Shown here piece after piece: positions 18,151 through 28,189 of a stretch of 64,000 nucleotides of DNA. Position 1 is the stretch's first letter; the number at the start of each line of letters is the position of its first letter. The notes beneath the pieces are model-generated. The model was given only the letters and a program-made list of their open reading frames with translations, ran no database searches and was not told the origin of the DNA. Location: positions 248,001-312,000 of the forward strand of contig NZ_JAASQS010000009.1 of NCBI RefSeq assembly GCF_011762045.1, given 5' to 3'. The position numbers were made by a program, and so were the translations under genes. This stretch comes from Rhizomicrobium electricum. Its GTDB lineage: Bacteria > Pseudomonadota > Alphaproteobacteria > Micropepsales > Micropepsaceae.

Positions 18151-19185
18151 TCAGCGCAGCAGATTGCGCAGGATCCGGGCCTGGTAATGGTAGGAGTTGA
18201 CGCCGGCCCCGTTGTAGCGGCGGGCCGCATAGGGCCAGTCGCACGGAAAATCGGCCCGGACGGGAACGCCGGGATAGTCCGCCGACGGATAATACTGGGT
18301 CGGCTGATAACTGGCCGACGATCCGATATAGACCGGCGTGCCGCGGGTAATGTCGCGCCGCCGCGCCGCCAGAGCGCAAGCCTTGCAATCGCGCATGTAG
18401 CGCGGATCCGATTTGGGATAGCGGCACAAGCGAAGCGGCAGCGCCGGATGCTCGACGGCCCGGTCGTCGGCACCGCTCTTGCCGGCGACGAAATGATCGA
18501 ACTTGTCGCGAAGCTCGGCAAACGCATTGGCGACATTGCCGGCCGGATCGGCGACGTGGCTTTCCACCTCCGCGACGCTGAGCGGATGATGGAAGAAGGT
18601 GAACTGGCCGAGACCGTAACCGCGCGAGGTGATCCGTTCGGGATGGTCCTTGTCGTTGCGGTCGAGCCCCACCGTCACGTAGGTGTCCTCATCGCCGGGC
18701 GCGGGAACGTGGTAATGGCAGCCGTTCGACTCCTGCACCACCATCGCGGCGATGAAAGGCGGCGGTGCGGTCGTGTTCGACATCGCCGCGAGCGCGGCCA
18801 TGGCCGAAGCATTGGCGGCTTTGACATCCGGCGCACGCGGCATCAGGCCGATCTTCGGCTCGCCGACGAGCTGCACCACGATCTGCGCCAAATCCTGATC
18901 GAGCATGCCGTCGATCTTGGTTACCGCCGTACCGCCGCCGGTTTTCTGGTTGCAGGCGGAGAGCCCGATCGGAGAACGCCCGTCGGTGCCGCCGCCGTCA
19001 TTGTTCAACAAGTCGTATTGCAACGCTTTGACCGCCGCGGCGGTGCCCGAGCCGTAAACTCCGTCGATACCCGCGCGCAGATAACCGAGCTTGCGTAAAT
19101 CGTGCTGCAACGCCTTGACCGCGGCCGGATCGCCGAGGCCGTCCGTCTGCAATACCAATCCGGATTTTTGATAGAGCGCTTCCAC
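18151..19185 (-). CDS. Peptidoglycan-binding, lysozyme-like protein
   Basis: A 344-aa protein. Residues ~15-60 form a PG_binding_1 repeat (AAVKALQHDLRKLGYL, DGVYGSGTAAAVKALQ). A lysozyme/transglycosylase-like region follows with VVQESNG (candidate catalytic Glu152) and SRGYGLGQFTFF, the G-x-G-Q pattern of SLT/goose-lysozyme folds. Cysteines are several, notably in a CRYPKSDPRYMRDCKAC run near residues 253-270. There is no obvious N-terminal signal peptide, so export, if any, would need another route such as a holin or specialised secretion. First gene of the operon with the membrane protein and patatin. Confidence 0.7.
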   Translation of the reverse strand: MEALYQKSGLVLQTDGLGDPAAVKALQHDLRKLGYLRAGIDGVYGSGTAAAVKALQYDLLNNDGGGTDGRSPIGLSACNQKTGGGTAVTKIDGMLDQDLAQIVVQLVGEPKIGLMPRAPDVKAANASAMAALAAMSNTTAPPPFIAAMVVQESNGCHYHVPAPGDEDTYVTVGLDRNDKDHPERITSRGYGLGQFTFFHHPLSVAEVESHVADPAGNVANAFAELRDKFDHFVAGKSGADDRAVEHPALPLRLCRYPKSDPRYMRDCKACALAARRRDITRGTPVYIGSSASYQPTQYYPSADYPGVPVRADFPCDWPYAARRYNGAGVNSYHYQARILRNLLR

Positions 19186-19525
19186 GGCTCAACCCCGCAA
19201 CACTGCCGGGTTGTAGAGCGCGCACGAAATCCCGTTCACCAAGCGCGCGCGCTCGGCGTTGCGTCACTCAGACCCAGACGATTTCGGCGCGTTCGACGCA
19301 CGCGCCACTGCGTCATAGCACAAATTAACCTCCAGTTGAAGCATCTGGCACACTGTATGCGGGTAAGCACGTGCCGGCAGGTTGCGCTCGGAGGTGATCG
19401 GGAAACCGAGGGTAGCGATGGATTAGCCGGCGTTTGCCAATATCCACACGGACCATTTGTTATCGCTGCATATTTACTTTCGCTTGGGTCGTGCCGCCGT
19501 ACCGTTGGCGAAAACGGATCAAGAG
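19186..19525. other. Divergent intergenic region
   Basis: About 340 bp between the muralytic-like gene (minus) and the CheZ-like gene (plus); promoters for both are expected here. An open frame enters the downstream gene from a TTG at 19457 but has no ribosome site. No repeat or RNA gene recognised. Confidence 0.4.
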
Positions 19526-21166
19526 ATGCAGCAGGCAATCCGTAAACCCGCCGATCGCGCGCACGGCGACATCACTGGAAAGCTGGAGCGCGTGCGCTCG
19601 ATCATCGACGGGCGCTTCCTGGCGGCCTGCGAATGCCTTCCGCAATCGCTCGACGGCATCCAAAATCTCACGACGTCACTCGACCGGCTCGCGGCGACCT
19701 TCGACGCCGAAGCGATGGCGACCACCCACGCCGAGTTGACGCTCGCCGCCGCCAAACTTTGCAGCCTGCCCGCCAGCCAGGCCAAACAAGTCGCCACCAT
19801 CGACCGGCTCAACCGGTCCATCGAAAAGCTGGCGCGCCATATCGAGACCATGCGGACCTCGCTCGCCTTCATGGACGACTTCGTCCATGGCCGCACCAGC
19901 GGCAAAACGGCGACCGGAGAACTGGTCGCACAGTTCTATGCGCAGGCCGCGCAAAGCAGCACCGAACTACAGGCGTTCGAAGCCGAACTCGGCCTCTTGA
20001 AGCGGGAACTGGGCTTGGCGGTCGTGCAAGGAAAACTCCGCAATCGCAAGATCGCGGCGGTCATTCCGGCGGTTCCCGACGAATTGACGGCGGCCAGACG
20101 GCAGCTCAGCGAACGCTACAAGGCCGTGGTCGCAACCGCCGAGCAGGTCTCCGCCGTCGCCGGGGGCATTCACCGCCAGCTCGATCATCTGCTGATATCG
20201 CTGCAAATCGGCGACATCACCCGCCAGCGCATCGAGCATGTCCTGACCTGCGTCGCCCAGATGAAGGCCGATGCGGCCGAGCAGCCGGAAAACCTCCGAC
20301 GCCGGTTCGAAGCTACCTGCTACGCCCTGATCGCACGGCATCTGGCCGAGATCGACGAGGATTTCGCCCGCCAGAGCAATCAAATCGAAGACCATATGGC
20401 CGAGATGGCCGACCATACCGCGCAGCTCTTGAAACTGCACGAAGTCGCGTTCGACCGCCGCAACGGCGACAAGGCCGGCTTTCTGCACGCGATGGCCCGG
20501 CGGCTCGACGCGGCGCTCGGCCTCGTCGCCCCCATCGAAGCAGCGGACAAGAACGCTTTGGCGACGGAGCGCGCGATGATCGCGACCGCTCATAATCTGG
20601 GCGGACATGCCGGTGCCATCGAGAAACTGCGCCAATCCTTGAACTCCGGAACACCCGACGCGAACTGCCGTGTTCTGGAGGACACGATGCAAGTCGGCCT
20701 GGCGGCACTCGATCAGTTGATGGAACTGACCGGTACCATTGCGGCTGCGACAGACGGAGACCGGGTCATCGACTGCAAAGCGACTGCGGCCGCCGCGGCG
20801 CTCGCACACGCCGCCGCACGGGTTCATCGAGCCAGAGACATTACCGAAGCCGATCTCGGAGAAGTCGCAGCGGAAGGCGAAGCAGTCGTGGGCGCGCTGA
20901 AAGTGAACGCCTCGCGCCTGTGCCTGAGCCACGAAATCGGAGAGATGCTGGCATTGGCGGCGCTCGAAGCCGCCGACCTCGCCGAAGGTGCCTACGATTG
21001 CGCCGAAACGCATCCCGAGGCGCTGGTACGCACGCTAACCGGATTTTCCCGCACCTATACGATGGCGCGGGAACGCGATCTGCATCATGCCTTCCTCGCC
21101 GCGCGCAATATCCCCTGCGCCGAGGCGGTCCATGCCGCCGAGGGCATCGACAGCATCCTGTTTTAG
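19526..21166 (+). CDS. Soluble helical chemotaxis-associated protein with CheZ-like motif
   Basis: A 546-aa all-helical, coiled-coil-rich protein with no membrane segment or signal peptide. It is not a recognisable MCP because the conserved signalling hairpin is missing. Residues ~226-240 read SLQIGDITRQRIEHV. The D-I-T-R-Q spacing (Asp230, Gln234) equals the catalytic D-x-x-x-Q of CheZ, which dephosphorylates CheY. It is convergent with cheB (4 bp between stops) at the end of the che operon, and the operon has no other CheY phosphatase gene. ATG 19526 is chosen over upstream TTG codons; the ribosome site is weak (GGATCAAGAG). Function as a phosphatase is inferred from motif and context only. 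Confidence 0.6.
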   Translation: MQQAIRKPADRAHGDITGKLERVRSIIDGRFLAACECLPQSLDGIQNLTTSLDRLAATFDAEAMATTHAELTLAAAKLCSLPASQAKQVATIDRLNRSIEKLARHIETMRTSLAFMDDFVHGRTSGKTATGELVAQFYAQAAQSSTELQAFEAELGLLKRELGLAVVQGKLRNRKIAAVIPAVPDELTAARRQLSERYKAVVATAEQVSAVAGGIHRQLDHLLISLQIGDITRQRIEHVLTCVAQMKADAAEQPENLRRRFEATCYALIARHLAEIDEDFARQSNQIEDHMAEMADHTAQLLKLHEVAFDRRNGDKAGFLHAMARRLDAALGLVAPIEAADKNALATERAMIATAHNLGGHAGAIEKLRQSLNSGTPDANCRVLEDTMQVGLAALDQLMELTGTIAAATDGDRVIDCKATAAAAALAHAAARVHRARDITEADLGEVAAEGEAVVGALKVNASRLCLSHEIGEMLALAALEAADLAEGAYDCAETHPEALVRTLTGFSRTYTMARERDLHHAFLAARNIPCAEAVHAAEGIDSILF

Positions 21167-21170
21167 GCGA

Positions 21171-22277
21171 TCAGGCCCTGACCGATTGCGGCTCCGCCGG
21201 CACGGCGCGCAGGATTTCCCGCGCAATATCCGGCAGCGCAACGACGCGATCGACGCAACCGCGGGCGATAGCTTCCTTGGGCATGCCGAACACGATGGAG
21301 GTCGCCTCGTCCTGGGCGATGGTGAAGGCACCGGCCTGTTTCATCTCGCCAAGCCCGCGGGCCCCATCGTCGCCCATGCCGGTCATGATGACGCCGACCG
21401 CGTTGGCGCCGGCCGCATTCGCCGCCGAACGGAACAGGACATCGACCGACGGGCGATGGCGCGATACCAGCGGCCCCTCGCGCACTTCGACATGATAGCG
21501 CGCGCCGCTGCGGACCAGCAGCGTATGGAAATTGCCCGGCGCGATCAGGACGCGGCCGCGCAGGACCGCATCGCCGTTCTCCGCCTCTTTCACTTCCATC
21601 TCGCAGAGATCGTTCAAGCGCTTGGCAAACGAGGTGGTGAACTTCTCCGGCATATGCTGGACGATGACGATGCCGGGAGTCGCGGCCGGGAGCATTTCCA
21701 GCACCACCCGCAGCGATTCCGTACCGCCGGTCGAGGCGCCGATGCAGATCACGCTCTCGGTGGTCTTCGCCATGGCGTGACTGCGGGGCGGCGGCAGCAT
21801 GACGTCGGCGGAGAGCTTCTTTTCGGGCTCGTGCGAGCTGGTTTTCTGGCGGCTGCGCAACGCGCCGAGCCGGGCCTTGGCGGCGGCCTTCACGGAGTCG
21901 CAAATGTGAATCTTGGCTTCGGCCAGATGTTCGGCGACGCCGACATTCGGCTTCAGGATGATGTCGACCGCACCGGCCTCGAGCGCCTGCAACAGGGTCT
22001 GGGAACCGGATTCCACCAGCGACGAGCACATCACGACCGGAATCGGATGCTGTGCCATCAGCTTCCTGAGGAAGGTGATGCCATCCATCCGCGGCATCTC
22101 GACGTCGAGCATGATGACGTCCGGCACCTGCTCGGAAATCTTGCGCGCGGCGACGAAAGGATCGGAGGCGACGGCAATGACCTTGATGTTCGGATCGCTT
22201 TCCAGAACGGAGGTCAGGGTCTGCCGCACCGTGGCGGAATCGTCGACGATGAGAACTTTGATCTTGCCTGACGTCAT
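21171..22277 (-). CDS. cheB: Chemotaxis protein-glutamate methylesterase CheB
   Basis: A 368-aa response-regulator/methylesterase. The receiver domain (1-125) has the acidic pair VDD, phospho-acceptor Asp58 in [12 protein letters not shown] and a KPN switch. The C-terminal esterase has the nucleophile in GASTGG, the catalytic His in VQHMPEKFT and the Asp in [10 protein letters not shown]. It demethylates or deamidates receptor glutamates during adaptation. It is the last gene of the operon, starting 3 bp after the cheR stop. The interdomain linker is rich in Lys, Ser and Pro. Confidence 0.95.
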   Translation of the reverse strand: MTSGKIKVLIVDDSATVRQTLTSVLESDPNIKVIAVASDPFVAARKISEQVPDVIMLDVEMPRMDGITFLRKLMAQHPIPVVMCSSLVESGSQTLLQALEAGAVDIILKPNVGVAEHLAEAKIHICDSVKAAAKARLGALRSRQKTSSHEPEKKLSADVMLPPPRSHAMAKTTESVICIGASTGGTESLRVVLEMLPAATPGIVIVQHMPEKFTTSFAKRLNDLCEMEVKEAENGDAVLRGRVLIAPGNFHTLLVRSGARYHVEVREGPLVSRHRPSVDVLFRSAANAAGANAVGVIMTGMGDDGARGLGEMKQAGAFTIAQDEATSIVFGMPKEAIARGCVDRVVALPDIAREILRAVPAEPQSVRA

Positions 22278-22280
22278 GGG

Positions 22281-23156
22281 CTACTTCCGGCGGAAGATCG
22301 TGTTGGCAACCATCTGCAGCGGAAGTTTGGCGCCGGCCAGGGACTCGGAATGACCGAGGAACAGATAGCCGCCGGGCCGCAAATGATCGCAAAGCTTGGC
22401 TAGCACGCAGTCCTGGGTCGGCCGGTCGAAATAGATCAGCACGTTGCGCAGGAAGATGATGTCGTGATCCCGGTCGAAGGGATAGCGGTCGTCCATCAGG
22501 TTCAAGCGGTGGAAGGAGACTTTGCTGCGCAAGGCGGAGGAGATCAGGATCTCGTTCCGCGCCGGATTTTTCGGCACCAGGACATAGCGCTTGCGGAATT
22601 CTTCCGGGATCGGATCGATCATGGTGCGCGGAAACAGACCGGCATAGCCCTTCTGCAGGACGTCGGTCGATACGTCGGTCGCCAGGATCGAATAGTCGAA
22701 ACGGCCATGGAAGAAATCGTCCACAACCATGGCGGTCGTATACGCCTCCGCGCCCGTCGAGCATGCCGCGCTCCAGATCTTGGCACCGCGACGACCTTCG
22801 GCGGCCCAAGCGGGCATCACATGTTCCTGCATGAACACGTAGTGCGCCGGTTCGCGGAAAAAATCCGTTTTGTTGGTGGTAACGGCATCGATGAAGTACG
22901 GCACTTCCGGCTCCGCCGCCGCACTGCCGCCGAGCAGAAAGTCGCAGTAGTCGTTGATGTCGGCGATGTCGAGCGCGCGCATGCGCCGCCTCAACCGCCC
23001 ATCGACCATACTGCGCTTCTTCTCGGTCAGCTTGATGCCGCAGACGCTATAGACAAATGTGCAAAGCTTGCGGAAGTTCTTCTCGCTGAGACCGTAACCG
23101 CTTGGTCTCGCGGATGATGCCGAAGTTGTCGTCGCCAATGCCGTTCCACCCATCAC
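22281..23156 (-). CDS. cheR: Chemotaxis protein methyltransferase CheR
   Basis: A 291-aa SAM-dependent methyltransferase that methylates receptor glutamates. It has the N-terminal all-helical CheR domain (FRKLCTFVYSVCGIKLTEKKRSMVDGRL). The SAM fold follows with the WSAACSTGAEAYTTAM glycine-rich loop, ILATDVSTDVL and FLRNVLIYFD. The family-typical C-terminal GGYLFLGHSESL is present. A short Ser/Thr/Ala-rich N-terminal tail precedes the domain. It lies 10 bp after cheW1 and 3 bp before cheB. The receptors of this operon end in an aromatic-x-x-aromatic tail that could be its tether. Confidence 0.95.
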   Translation of the reverse strand: MMGGTALATTTSASSARPSGYGLSEKNFRKLCTFVYSVCGIKLTEKKRSMVDGRLRRRMRALDIADINDYCDFLLGGSAAAEPEVPYFIDAVTTNKTDFFREPAHYVFMQEHVMPAWAAEGRRGAKIWSAACSTGAEAYTTAMVVDDFFHGRFDYSILATDVSTDVLQKGYAGLFPRTMIDPIPEEFRKRYVLVPKNPARNEILISSALRSKVSFHRLNLMDDRYPFDRDHDIIFLRNVLIYFDRPTQDCVLAKLCDHLRPGGYLFLGHSESLAGAKLPLQMVANTIFRRK

Positions 23157-23166
23157 GTTTGTGCTC

Positions 23167-23652
23167 CTAGGCTGCTTTGGCGGCCGACGAAGCGAGGATC
23201 GCTACGTCCGCCGTCAGCAGTTTTGACAGATTGAACAGAACGACGAAGCCGCTCTCGCGGCGCACGACGCCGGCGATGTAGTCGGACCGCCAGGCAACGC
23301 CCACGTCGGGCGCGCCTTCGATCTGATCGTCGGCAAAGGTTGCCACTTCCAGTACGCGGTCGGCGACCAGACCGAGGGCCAGCGTGCGGTCCGCGAGCGG
23401 CACATCGAGGACCATGATCCGCGTTGCCGAGTCCGGCGGCACCTTCGCCATGCCGAGCTTGGAACGCAGATCGATCACCGGCGTGCCGCGGCCGCGCACG
23501 TCGATCAGGCCGAGCAGATAGTCGGGCCCCTCCGGGATGCGGAAGCTGTCGCGGTAGTCGAGGATCTCGCGAACCATCGACACCGGAACCGCGAATACTT
23601 CCGCCCCGAGGCACAACGTCACGAATTGGGATTCATGCGTCGCAGCTTGCAT
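23167..23652 (-). CDS. cheW: CheW coupling protein (copy 1)
   Basis: A 161-aa CheW-like adaptor that couples receptors to CheA. It has the family patterns FAVPVSMVREIL, LLGLIDVRGRGTPVIDL and ADRVLEV. ATG 23652 follows the mcp1 stop by 1 bp (TGATATG). Except for a few residues it is identical to copy 2 at 27682-28188 over about the first 140 residues, and the DNA is also nearly identical, so one is a recent duplicate. The C-termini diverge after LLTAD. Copies 1 and 2 each follow an mcp gene immediately. Confidence 0.93.
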   Translation of the reverse strand: MQAATHESQFVTLCLGAEVFAVPVSMVREILDYRDSFRIPEGPDYLLGLIDVRGRGTPVIDLRSKLGMAKVPPDSATRIMVLDVPLADRTLALGLVADRVLEVATFADDQIEGAPDVGVAWRSDYIAGVVRRESGFVVLFNLSKLLTADVAILASSAAKAA

Positions 23653-23653
23653 A

Positions 23654-25933
23654 TCAGGCGTACTCCTTGAACCCGTCATCTTCGGTGCGGCCGTTCGACA
23701 TGTCGATTGCAAAACCTTTCGCCCTCGCCTGCTGTTCGGCCACGGCAGCGGCGCCGCGGTTGACCTTGCCGGCCCCGGATTTCACGATCTGCTTGGCACC
23801 CGCACGCGCAACCGGCATCCGCTTGACCGGCGTCTTCGCCTGCGCTTGGCCGTCCGCTTCATCGGTGCGGAAATAAGCGATGGAGGCCTGCAGCTCTTCC
23901 GACTGCGAGGCGAGCTCTTCGCTGGTCGCTGCCATCTCCTCGGAGGCCGACGCATTCTGCTGGGTGACCTTGTCGAGCTGCTGCAGGGCTTCGTTGATCT
24001 GCGAGGCGCCGATGTCCTGCTCGCGGCAAGCCGCAGAGATTTCCGCAACCAGTTCGGCCGTCTTGCGGATGTCCGGTACCAGCTTGGCCAGCATTTCGCC
24101 GGCCGACTGCGCGGCGCGAACGGTTTCGCCCGACAACCCGCTGATCTCGGCCGCCGCCGTCTGGCTGCGTTCGGCCAGCTTGCGCACTTCCGACGCCACC
24201 ACGGCAAAGCCTTTGCCGTGCTCGCCGGCCCTCGCCGCTTCCACCGCCGCGTTCAGAGCGAGCAAGTCGGTCTGGCGGGCGATTTCCTGCACGATGGTGA
24301 TCTTTTCGGCGATGGTCTGCATCGCGTTGACCGCCTTGTTGACCGCATCGCCCGAAGCCTCGGCATCCTTGGCCGACTGCTTGGAGATCTTCTCGGTCTG
24401 GGCGGCGTTGTCGGCGTTCTGCTTGATGTTGGAGGCCATCTCTTCCATCGAAGCCGACGCTTCTTCGGTCGAGGCCGCCTGTTCGGTCGCACCCTGGCTC
24501 ATCTGCTCGACATTGGCCGACAATTCCTGGCTGCCCGACGAGACGTTATTGGCGGCGGCGAATGCATCGCTCACCACACCGCGCAAGCGCCCGACCATGC
24601 TCTCGAGCGCCTGAACCATCACGTCGACGTCCGATCTCGGCTTCGGGCTCACCGTCAGATCGCCGCCGGCGATCCGGTTGGCCATTTCGCCAACGTCGCG
24701 CAAGGAATGCGTGAGGGTCTTCACGGCAGCCGCCAGCTTGTCGGCCTCCGAACGCAACTTGGGCTCGTAGGACAAGTCGCCCTTGGCCATATTCTCCATA
24801 ACGTTGGAGATGTGCTGCTCGACTTTCCACAGATCGTGGCAGCTCTTGCCGATGGTATCCTTGTCCGACAGGATGCGCGGTTCCACCGAGAAATCGCCGA
24901 CCGACATTTTCTCGACAAAAGCCGCCAGCTTGTGCTGACGATCCATCATTCTGTCGAGCGAGATCAGCAGAATGTCGCGGTCGGAACGCTTCTCCGGAAC
25001 ATACGAGAGATCGCCGATCGCAGCGAGTTCCATTCCAGCCGCGATTTTGCGCTCCGATATGACGACTTCCCGGAGAGCCTTTCCAAGCACGTCTTTATCA
25101 GACAGGATTTTCGGCTCTTCCGAGAGATCGCCAGCCGAAATCTTGTGCGACACGGCGGTGATATTTCTCAGGTGCGATCTCAGACCGTCGACGGACTTGA
25201 TGAGATCCTTGATCTCGTCATTGAGCTTATAGGAAATCTCGTTATCGAGATCGCCGATCGCCATAGCGCCCGTCGCGGCACCGATCTTCTTCAGACCCAT
25301 CATGATGCTGTAGACGATCCAGCTCACGAATGTCGCGGTCACCAGCAGAGCGACGACCGCCGCAATGATCATCGAGTTGCGGGTTCCGACGTATTCCTCA
25401 TGCGCGATGGCTTTCGAGGCCGCCATGTCCTGCTTGGCGACCGCGACCGCCTCCTGTGCGTCTTTGATGATCGCCTTGAACACCGGCGTCATCGGCCCAA
25501 AGACGAGCTGGGATGCCTTGTCCCTCTGGCCACCCAGGACGTATTCGCGGAACTTCGGACCGTACATCCTCAGCGTCTCGGCCTGGATTTCCATGTCCTG
25601 ATAGGTGGCGCGGTCCTTGTCCGTTGCGAGGTTCCTGGCCTCCGCAATGGCCGCCTCGAAATTCTTGGCGAAGCCGCGGACGTCCGTGTTGTAACCCTGC
25701 ACCTTCTGGGCGTCCGTCTCGATGATCATGTTCTTATAGAGACGATTGATTTCCATCAGGTTGTAAAGAAGGTCTCCGCTCAGCTCGACGCGTTTGGCCG
25801 GCCCAGCCATCACCAGCCCCAACCGATCGTTGAGCGACGACAAGCTTTGGACGGCGACTGCGGACAGGCAGGCCAGCGTGGCGGCAATCAGCCCGAAGCA
25901 GAGCACAAACCTCAATTTGACGGAGAAACGCAT
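23654..25933 (-). CDS. Methyl-accepting chemotaxis protein with six HAMP units (Mcp1)
   Basis: A 759-aa receptor. TM1 spans ~8-28. A periplasmic four-helix-bundle sensor (4HB_MCP type) spans ~32-187 and TM2 ~188-210. A row of HAMP units follows with their G-D-L/F motifs at residues 227, 268, 307, 346, 385 and 424 (41, then 39-residue steps). The cytoplasmic signalling hairpin with [21 protein letters not shown] comes next, then a basic linker and the tail GFKEYA. The ligand is unknown. GAGGA precedes the ATG. It lies 98 bp downstream of the porin gene and 1 bp before cheW1. The HAMP row would lengthen the cytoplasmic stalk well beyond a standard receptor. Confidence 0.93.
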   Translation of the reverse strand: MRFSVKLRFVLCFGLIAATLACLSAVAVQSLSSLNDRLGLVMAGPAKRVELSGDLLYNLMEINRLYKNMIIETDAQKVQGYNTDVRGFAKNFEAAIAEARNLATDKDRATYQDMEIQAETLRMYGPKFREYVLGGQRDKASQLVFGPMTPVFKAIIKDAQEAVAVAKQDMAASKAIAHEEYVGTRNSMIIAAVVALLVTATFVSWIVYSIMMGLKKIGAATGAMAIGDLDNEISYKLNDEIKDLIKSVDGLRSHLRNITAVSHKISAGDLSEEPKILSDKDVLGKALREVVISERKIAAGMELAAIGDLSYVPEKRSDRDILLISLDRMMDRQHKLAAFVEKMSVGDFSVEPRILSDKDTIGKSCHDLWKVEQHISNVMENMAKGDLSYEPKLRSEADKLAAAVKTLTHSLRDVGEMANRIAGGDLTVSPKPRSDVDVMVQALESMVGRLRGVVSDAFAAANNVSSGSQELSANVEQMSQGATEQAASTEEASASMEEMASNIKQNADNAAQTEKISKQSAKDAEASGDAVNKAVNAMQTIAEKITIVQEIARQTDLLALNAAVEAARAGEHGKGFAVVASEVRKLAERSQTAAAEISGLSGETVRAAQSAGEMLAKLVPDIRKTAELVAEISAACREQDIGASQINEALQQLDKVTQQNASASEEMAATSEELASQSEELQASIAYFRTDEADGQAQAKTPVKRMPVARAGAKQIVKSGAGKVNRGAAAVAEQQARAKGFAIDMSNGRTEDDGFKEYA

Positions 25934-26031
25934 GACAAATCCTCGTATGCAAACTTTGCTGTGACAGTGGTCGGTCCCGTTGCAGCGTCACACGGACGAT
26001 CGTCCATATCGCGCTGCAATGGGATCAGGGA

Positions 26032-27657
26032 TCAGAAGGCGACCTGTAGACGGATTGCGGCGGCGCTGTAGCTCTGGCCGACAGCGACGGCGGGAAGATC
26101 CGGAGTGGATGCCGAGACGACGGGTCCAGGAACCTGGGTTCGATCGGATTCGACGTACAGATAGTTGAACAACAGACGGATGGTGCTGACCGGGTACCAG
26201 TTGAGACCGACGGTCGCGATCCGCTGATTGCCGCCGCGCACGGTATTGTAGAACGTGTAGGTCTTCTGGCTGCCGCTCCATCCGGTCACGACGGCGTCGG
26301 CGCTGTTCTCGTGACTGTTGAGATTCAGCGTCGAGTAACGGGCGGCCAGTTCCCACGCGCCCCATCCGCCATCCTTCAGGGAGAGCGGGTGGAACGGCTT
26401 TGGATTGCCGAAAGCGCTCGTCGCTTTGATGAAAGGCTTGCTTTCGCCGGTCAGAACCCAGCTTGCCTGCACGTACCAGCCGTGGAAGTCGTTGTTGCCG
26501 GGGCGGACCGTCTGTGCCGCGTAGGTGGACGGTGCCGTGTAGACGTTGTAGGCGATGGGCGCGCGGTCGACCTGATAGAGGTAGTATGCCGACTGGACAT
26601 AGAAGTTCTTCCAGTTCCCCGCCGTTTCCATGCCGGCGCTGGTCACATGATTGGCCGACAGGCTGCCCGTGTTGACGAGCTTCGTTGCCGTCGAGTCGAC
26701 GGTCAGTTCCGGAAAATCGCCCAGCGTGAAACAATGCAGAGCCGTTCCGCCAGGCGTGGTCTGCTGCGTATCCTGTCCGCCCGCGACCATATCCGGCAGC
26801 TTGAAGACGTGAAGGAAATTGCCGCCGACGATGAGGTGCTGGTCGCGTTCCTGATCGGCATAGGCCAGATAGGACAAGCGCCCGACGACCGCCATCTGTT
26901 CGTCGAACACGGCTGAGTCCTGCACCTTGCCGCCCGAGTAGGACAGCGCCGCAAACAGCCGGTCACCGGCATACGCGACCGTAACACCTGCCCGTCCCTC
27001 GGCACCGGCAATATTGCGCTGCAGGTTGGACGACGAATTGCGCTCGATGAACATCAAATCCGCCGGGCTGGTGCCGTCCTCGATGCTGGACGGCGGCGCG
27101 ATCGCACCGGCCCGGATCGTCAGCGGCCCAAAACCGTCATACTGCACATAGGAGTATAAGATGCTGCCGGGCGTTTCGATCGCGGAGTTGCCGAAGTTGT
27201 AGAGCAACAGATACGACCAATTGCCGAACATCTTGCCTTTCACGCCGATCGCGGAGCGCCGGATGTTGGTGCCGCTGGACAAGTCGGGTCCATAGGACGG
27301 CCCCAGCGTCGTCGCGCGGTGGCCTTGCATATAGTAGCCATAGTCGACCTGCATCAGGCCGGTCAGGGATATGGCGAACGAGTTGTCATCCGAGCTGATC
27401 GTCGGAGAGCCGTTGACCAGAGACACACGAACCGCGGTGTCCTTCTTCTTCTCCACCGCGTATTGTTCCTGAAACGCAGCGAGTTTGCGCTGCATCTCGT
27501 CGACTTTGTCGTTCGACGACTTCTTGAGATTGTCGAACTGCGACTGCATTTCCTGGATTTGACGCTGCAGATCCTGCGTGTCGCTCTGCGAAGCAGCTTG
27601 AGCCGACGGCACCAGGGCGACCAGAAGAGATAGAACGAGCGTTACTCGGGATGACAT
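26032..27657 (-). CDS. OprO/OprP-like phosphate-selective porin
   Basis: A 541-aa outer-membrane porin. It has a signal peptide (MSSRVTLVLSLLVALVPSAQA). A periplasmic coiled coil follows (~residues 27-70: QDLQRQIQEMQSQFDNLKK, VDEMQRKLAAF), as in OprO/OprP. A 16-18-stranded barrel with alternating aromatic strands ends in the porin C-terminal Phe (AAAIRLQVAF). FAISLTGLMQVDYGYYM and the RRSAIGVKGKMFGNWSYLL strand are family-like. Anion, phosphate or polyphosphate passage is expected from the family, not shown. It is embedded in the che operon, 24 bp after cheW2 and 98 bp before mcp1, which is unusual for a porin. Confidence 0.8.
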   Translation of the reverse strand: MSSRVTLVLSLLVALVPSAQAASQSDTQDLQRQIQEMQSQFDNLKKSSNDKVDEMQRKLAAFQEQYAVEKKKDTAVRVSLVNGSPTISSDDNSFAISLTGLMQVDYGYYMQGHRATTLGPSYGPDLSSGTNIRRSAIGVKGKMFGNWSYLLLYNFGNSAIETPGSILYSYVQYDGFGPLTIRAGAIAPPSSIEDGTSPADLMFIERNSSSNLQRNIAGAEGRAGVTVAYAGDRLFAALSYSGGKVQDSAVFDEQMAVVGRLSYLAYADQERDQHLIVGGNFLHVFKLPDMVAGGQDTQQTTPGGTALHCFTLGDFPELTVDSTATKLVNTGSLSANHVTSAGMETAGNWKNFYVQSAYYLYQVDRAPIAYNVYTAPSTYAAQTVRPGNNDFHGWYVQASWVLTGESKPFIKATSAFGNPKPFHPLSLKDGGWGAWELAARYSTLNLNSHENSADAVVTGWSGSQKTYTFYNTVRGGNQRIATVGLNWYPVSTIRLLFNYLYVESDRTQVPGPVVSASTPDLPAVAVGQSYSAAAIRLQVAF

Positions 27658-27681
27658 GAAAGAAACCTTTGGTGATGTGAG

Positions 27682-28188
27682 CTAGGCCGCCGAACGAAGC
27701 TTGACGTCCGACGGATTGTTGATGGCGCAGAGCGATGCCATGTCTGCCGTGAGGAGATTCGACAGATTGAACAGAACGACGAAGCCGCTCTCGCGGCGCA
27801 CAACGCCGGCGATGTAGTCGGACCGCCAGGCAACGCCCACGTCGGGCGCGCCTTCGATCTGATCGTCGGCGAAGGTTGCCACTTCCAGCACCCGGTCGGC
27901 GACCAAGCCCAGGGCCAGCGTGCGGTCCGCGAGCGGCACATCGAGGACCATGATCCGCGTTGCCGAGTCCGGCGGCACCTTCGCCATGCCGAGCTTGGAG
28001 CGTAGATCGATCACCGGCGTGCCGCGGCCGCGCACGTCGATCAGGCCGAGCAGATAGTCGGGCCCTTCCGGGATGCGGAAGCTGTCGCGGTAGTCGAGGA
28101 TCTCGCGAACCATCGACACCGGCACCGCGAACACTTCCGCTCCGAGGCACAACGTCACGAATTGGGATTCATGCGTCGCAGTTTGCAT
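27682..28188 (-). CDS. cheW: CheW coupling protein (copy 2)
   Basis: A 168-aa CheW adaptor, nearly identical to copy 1 for ~140 residues, with the same MQ[A/T]ATHESQFVTLCL opening. It has a different, slightly longer C-terminus (after LLTADMASLC). The ATG at 28188 sits 1 bp after the mcp2 stop. The nearly identical DNA (about 27754-28188 against 23220-23652) indicates recent duplication or gene conversion. Whether the two copies serve different receptors is unknown. Confidence 0.93.
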   Translation of the reverse strand: MQTATHESQFVTLCLGAEVFAVPVSMVREILDYRDSFRIPEGPDYLLGLIDVRGRGTPVIDLRSKLGMAKVPPDSATRIMVLDVPLADRTLALGLVADRVLEVATFADDQIEGAPDVGVAWRSDYIAGVVRRESGFVVLFNLSNLLTADMASLCAINNPSDVKLRSAA

Positions 28189-28189
28189 A

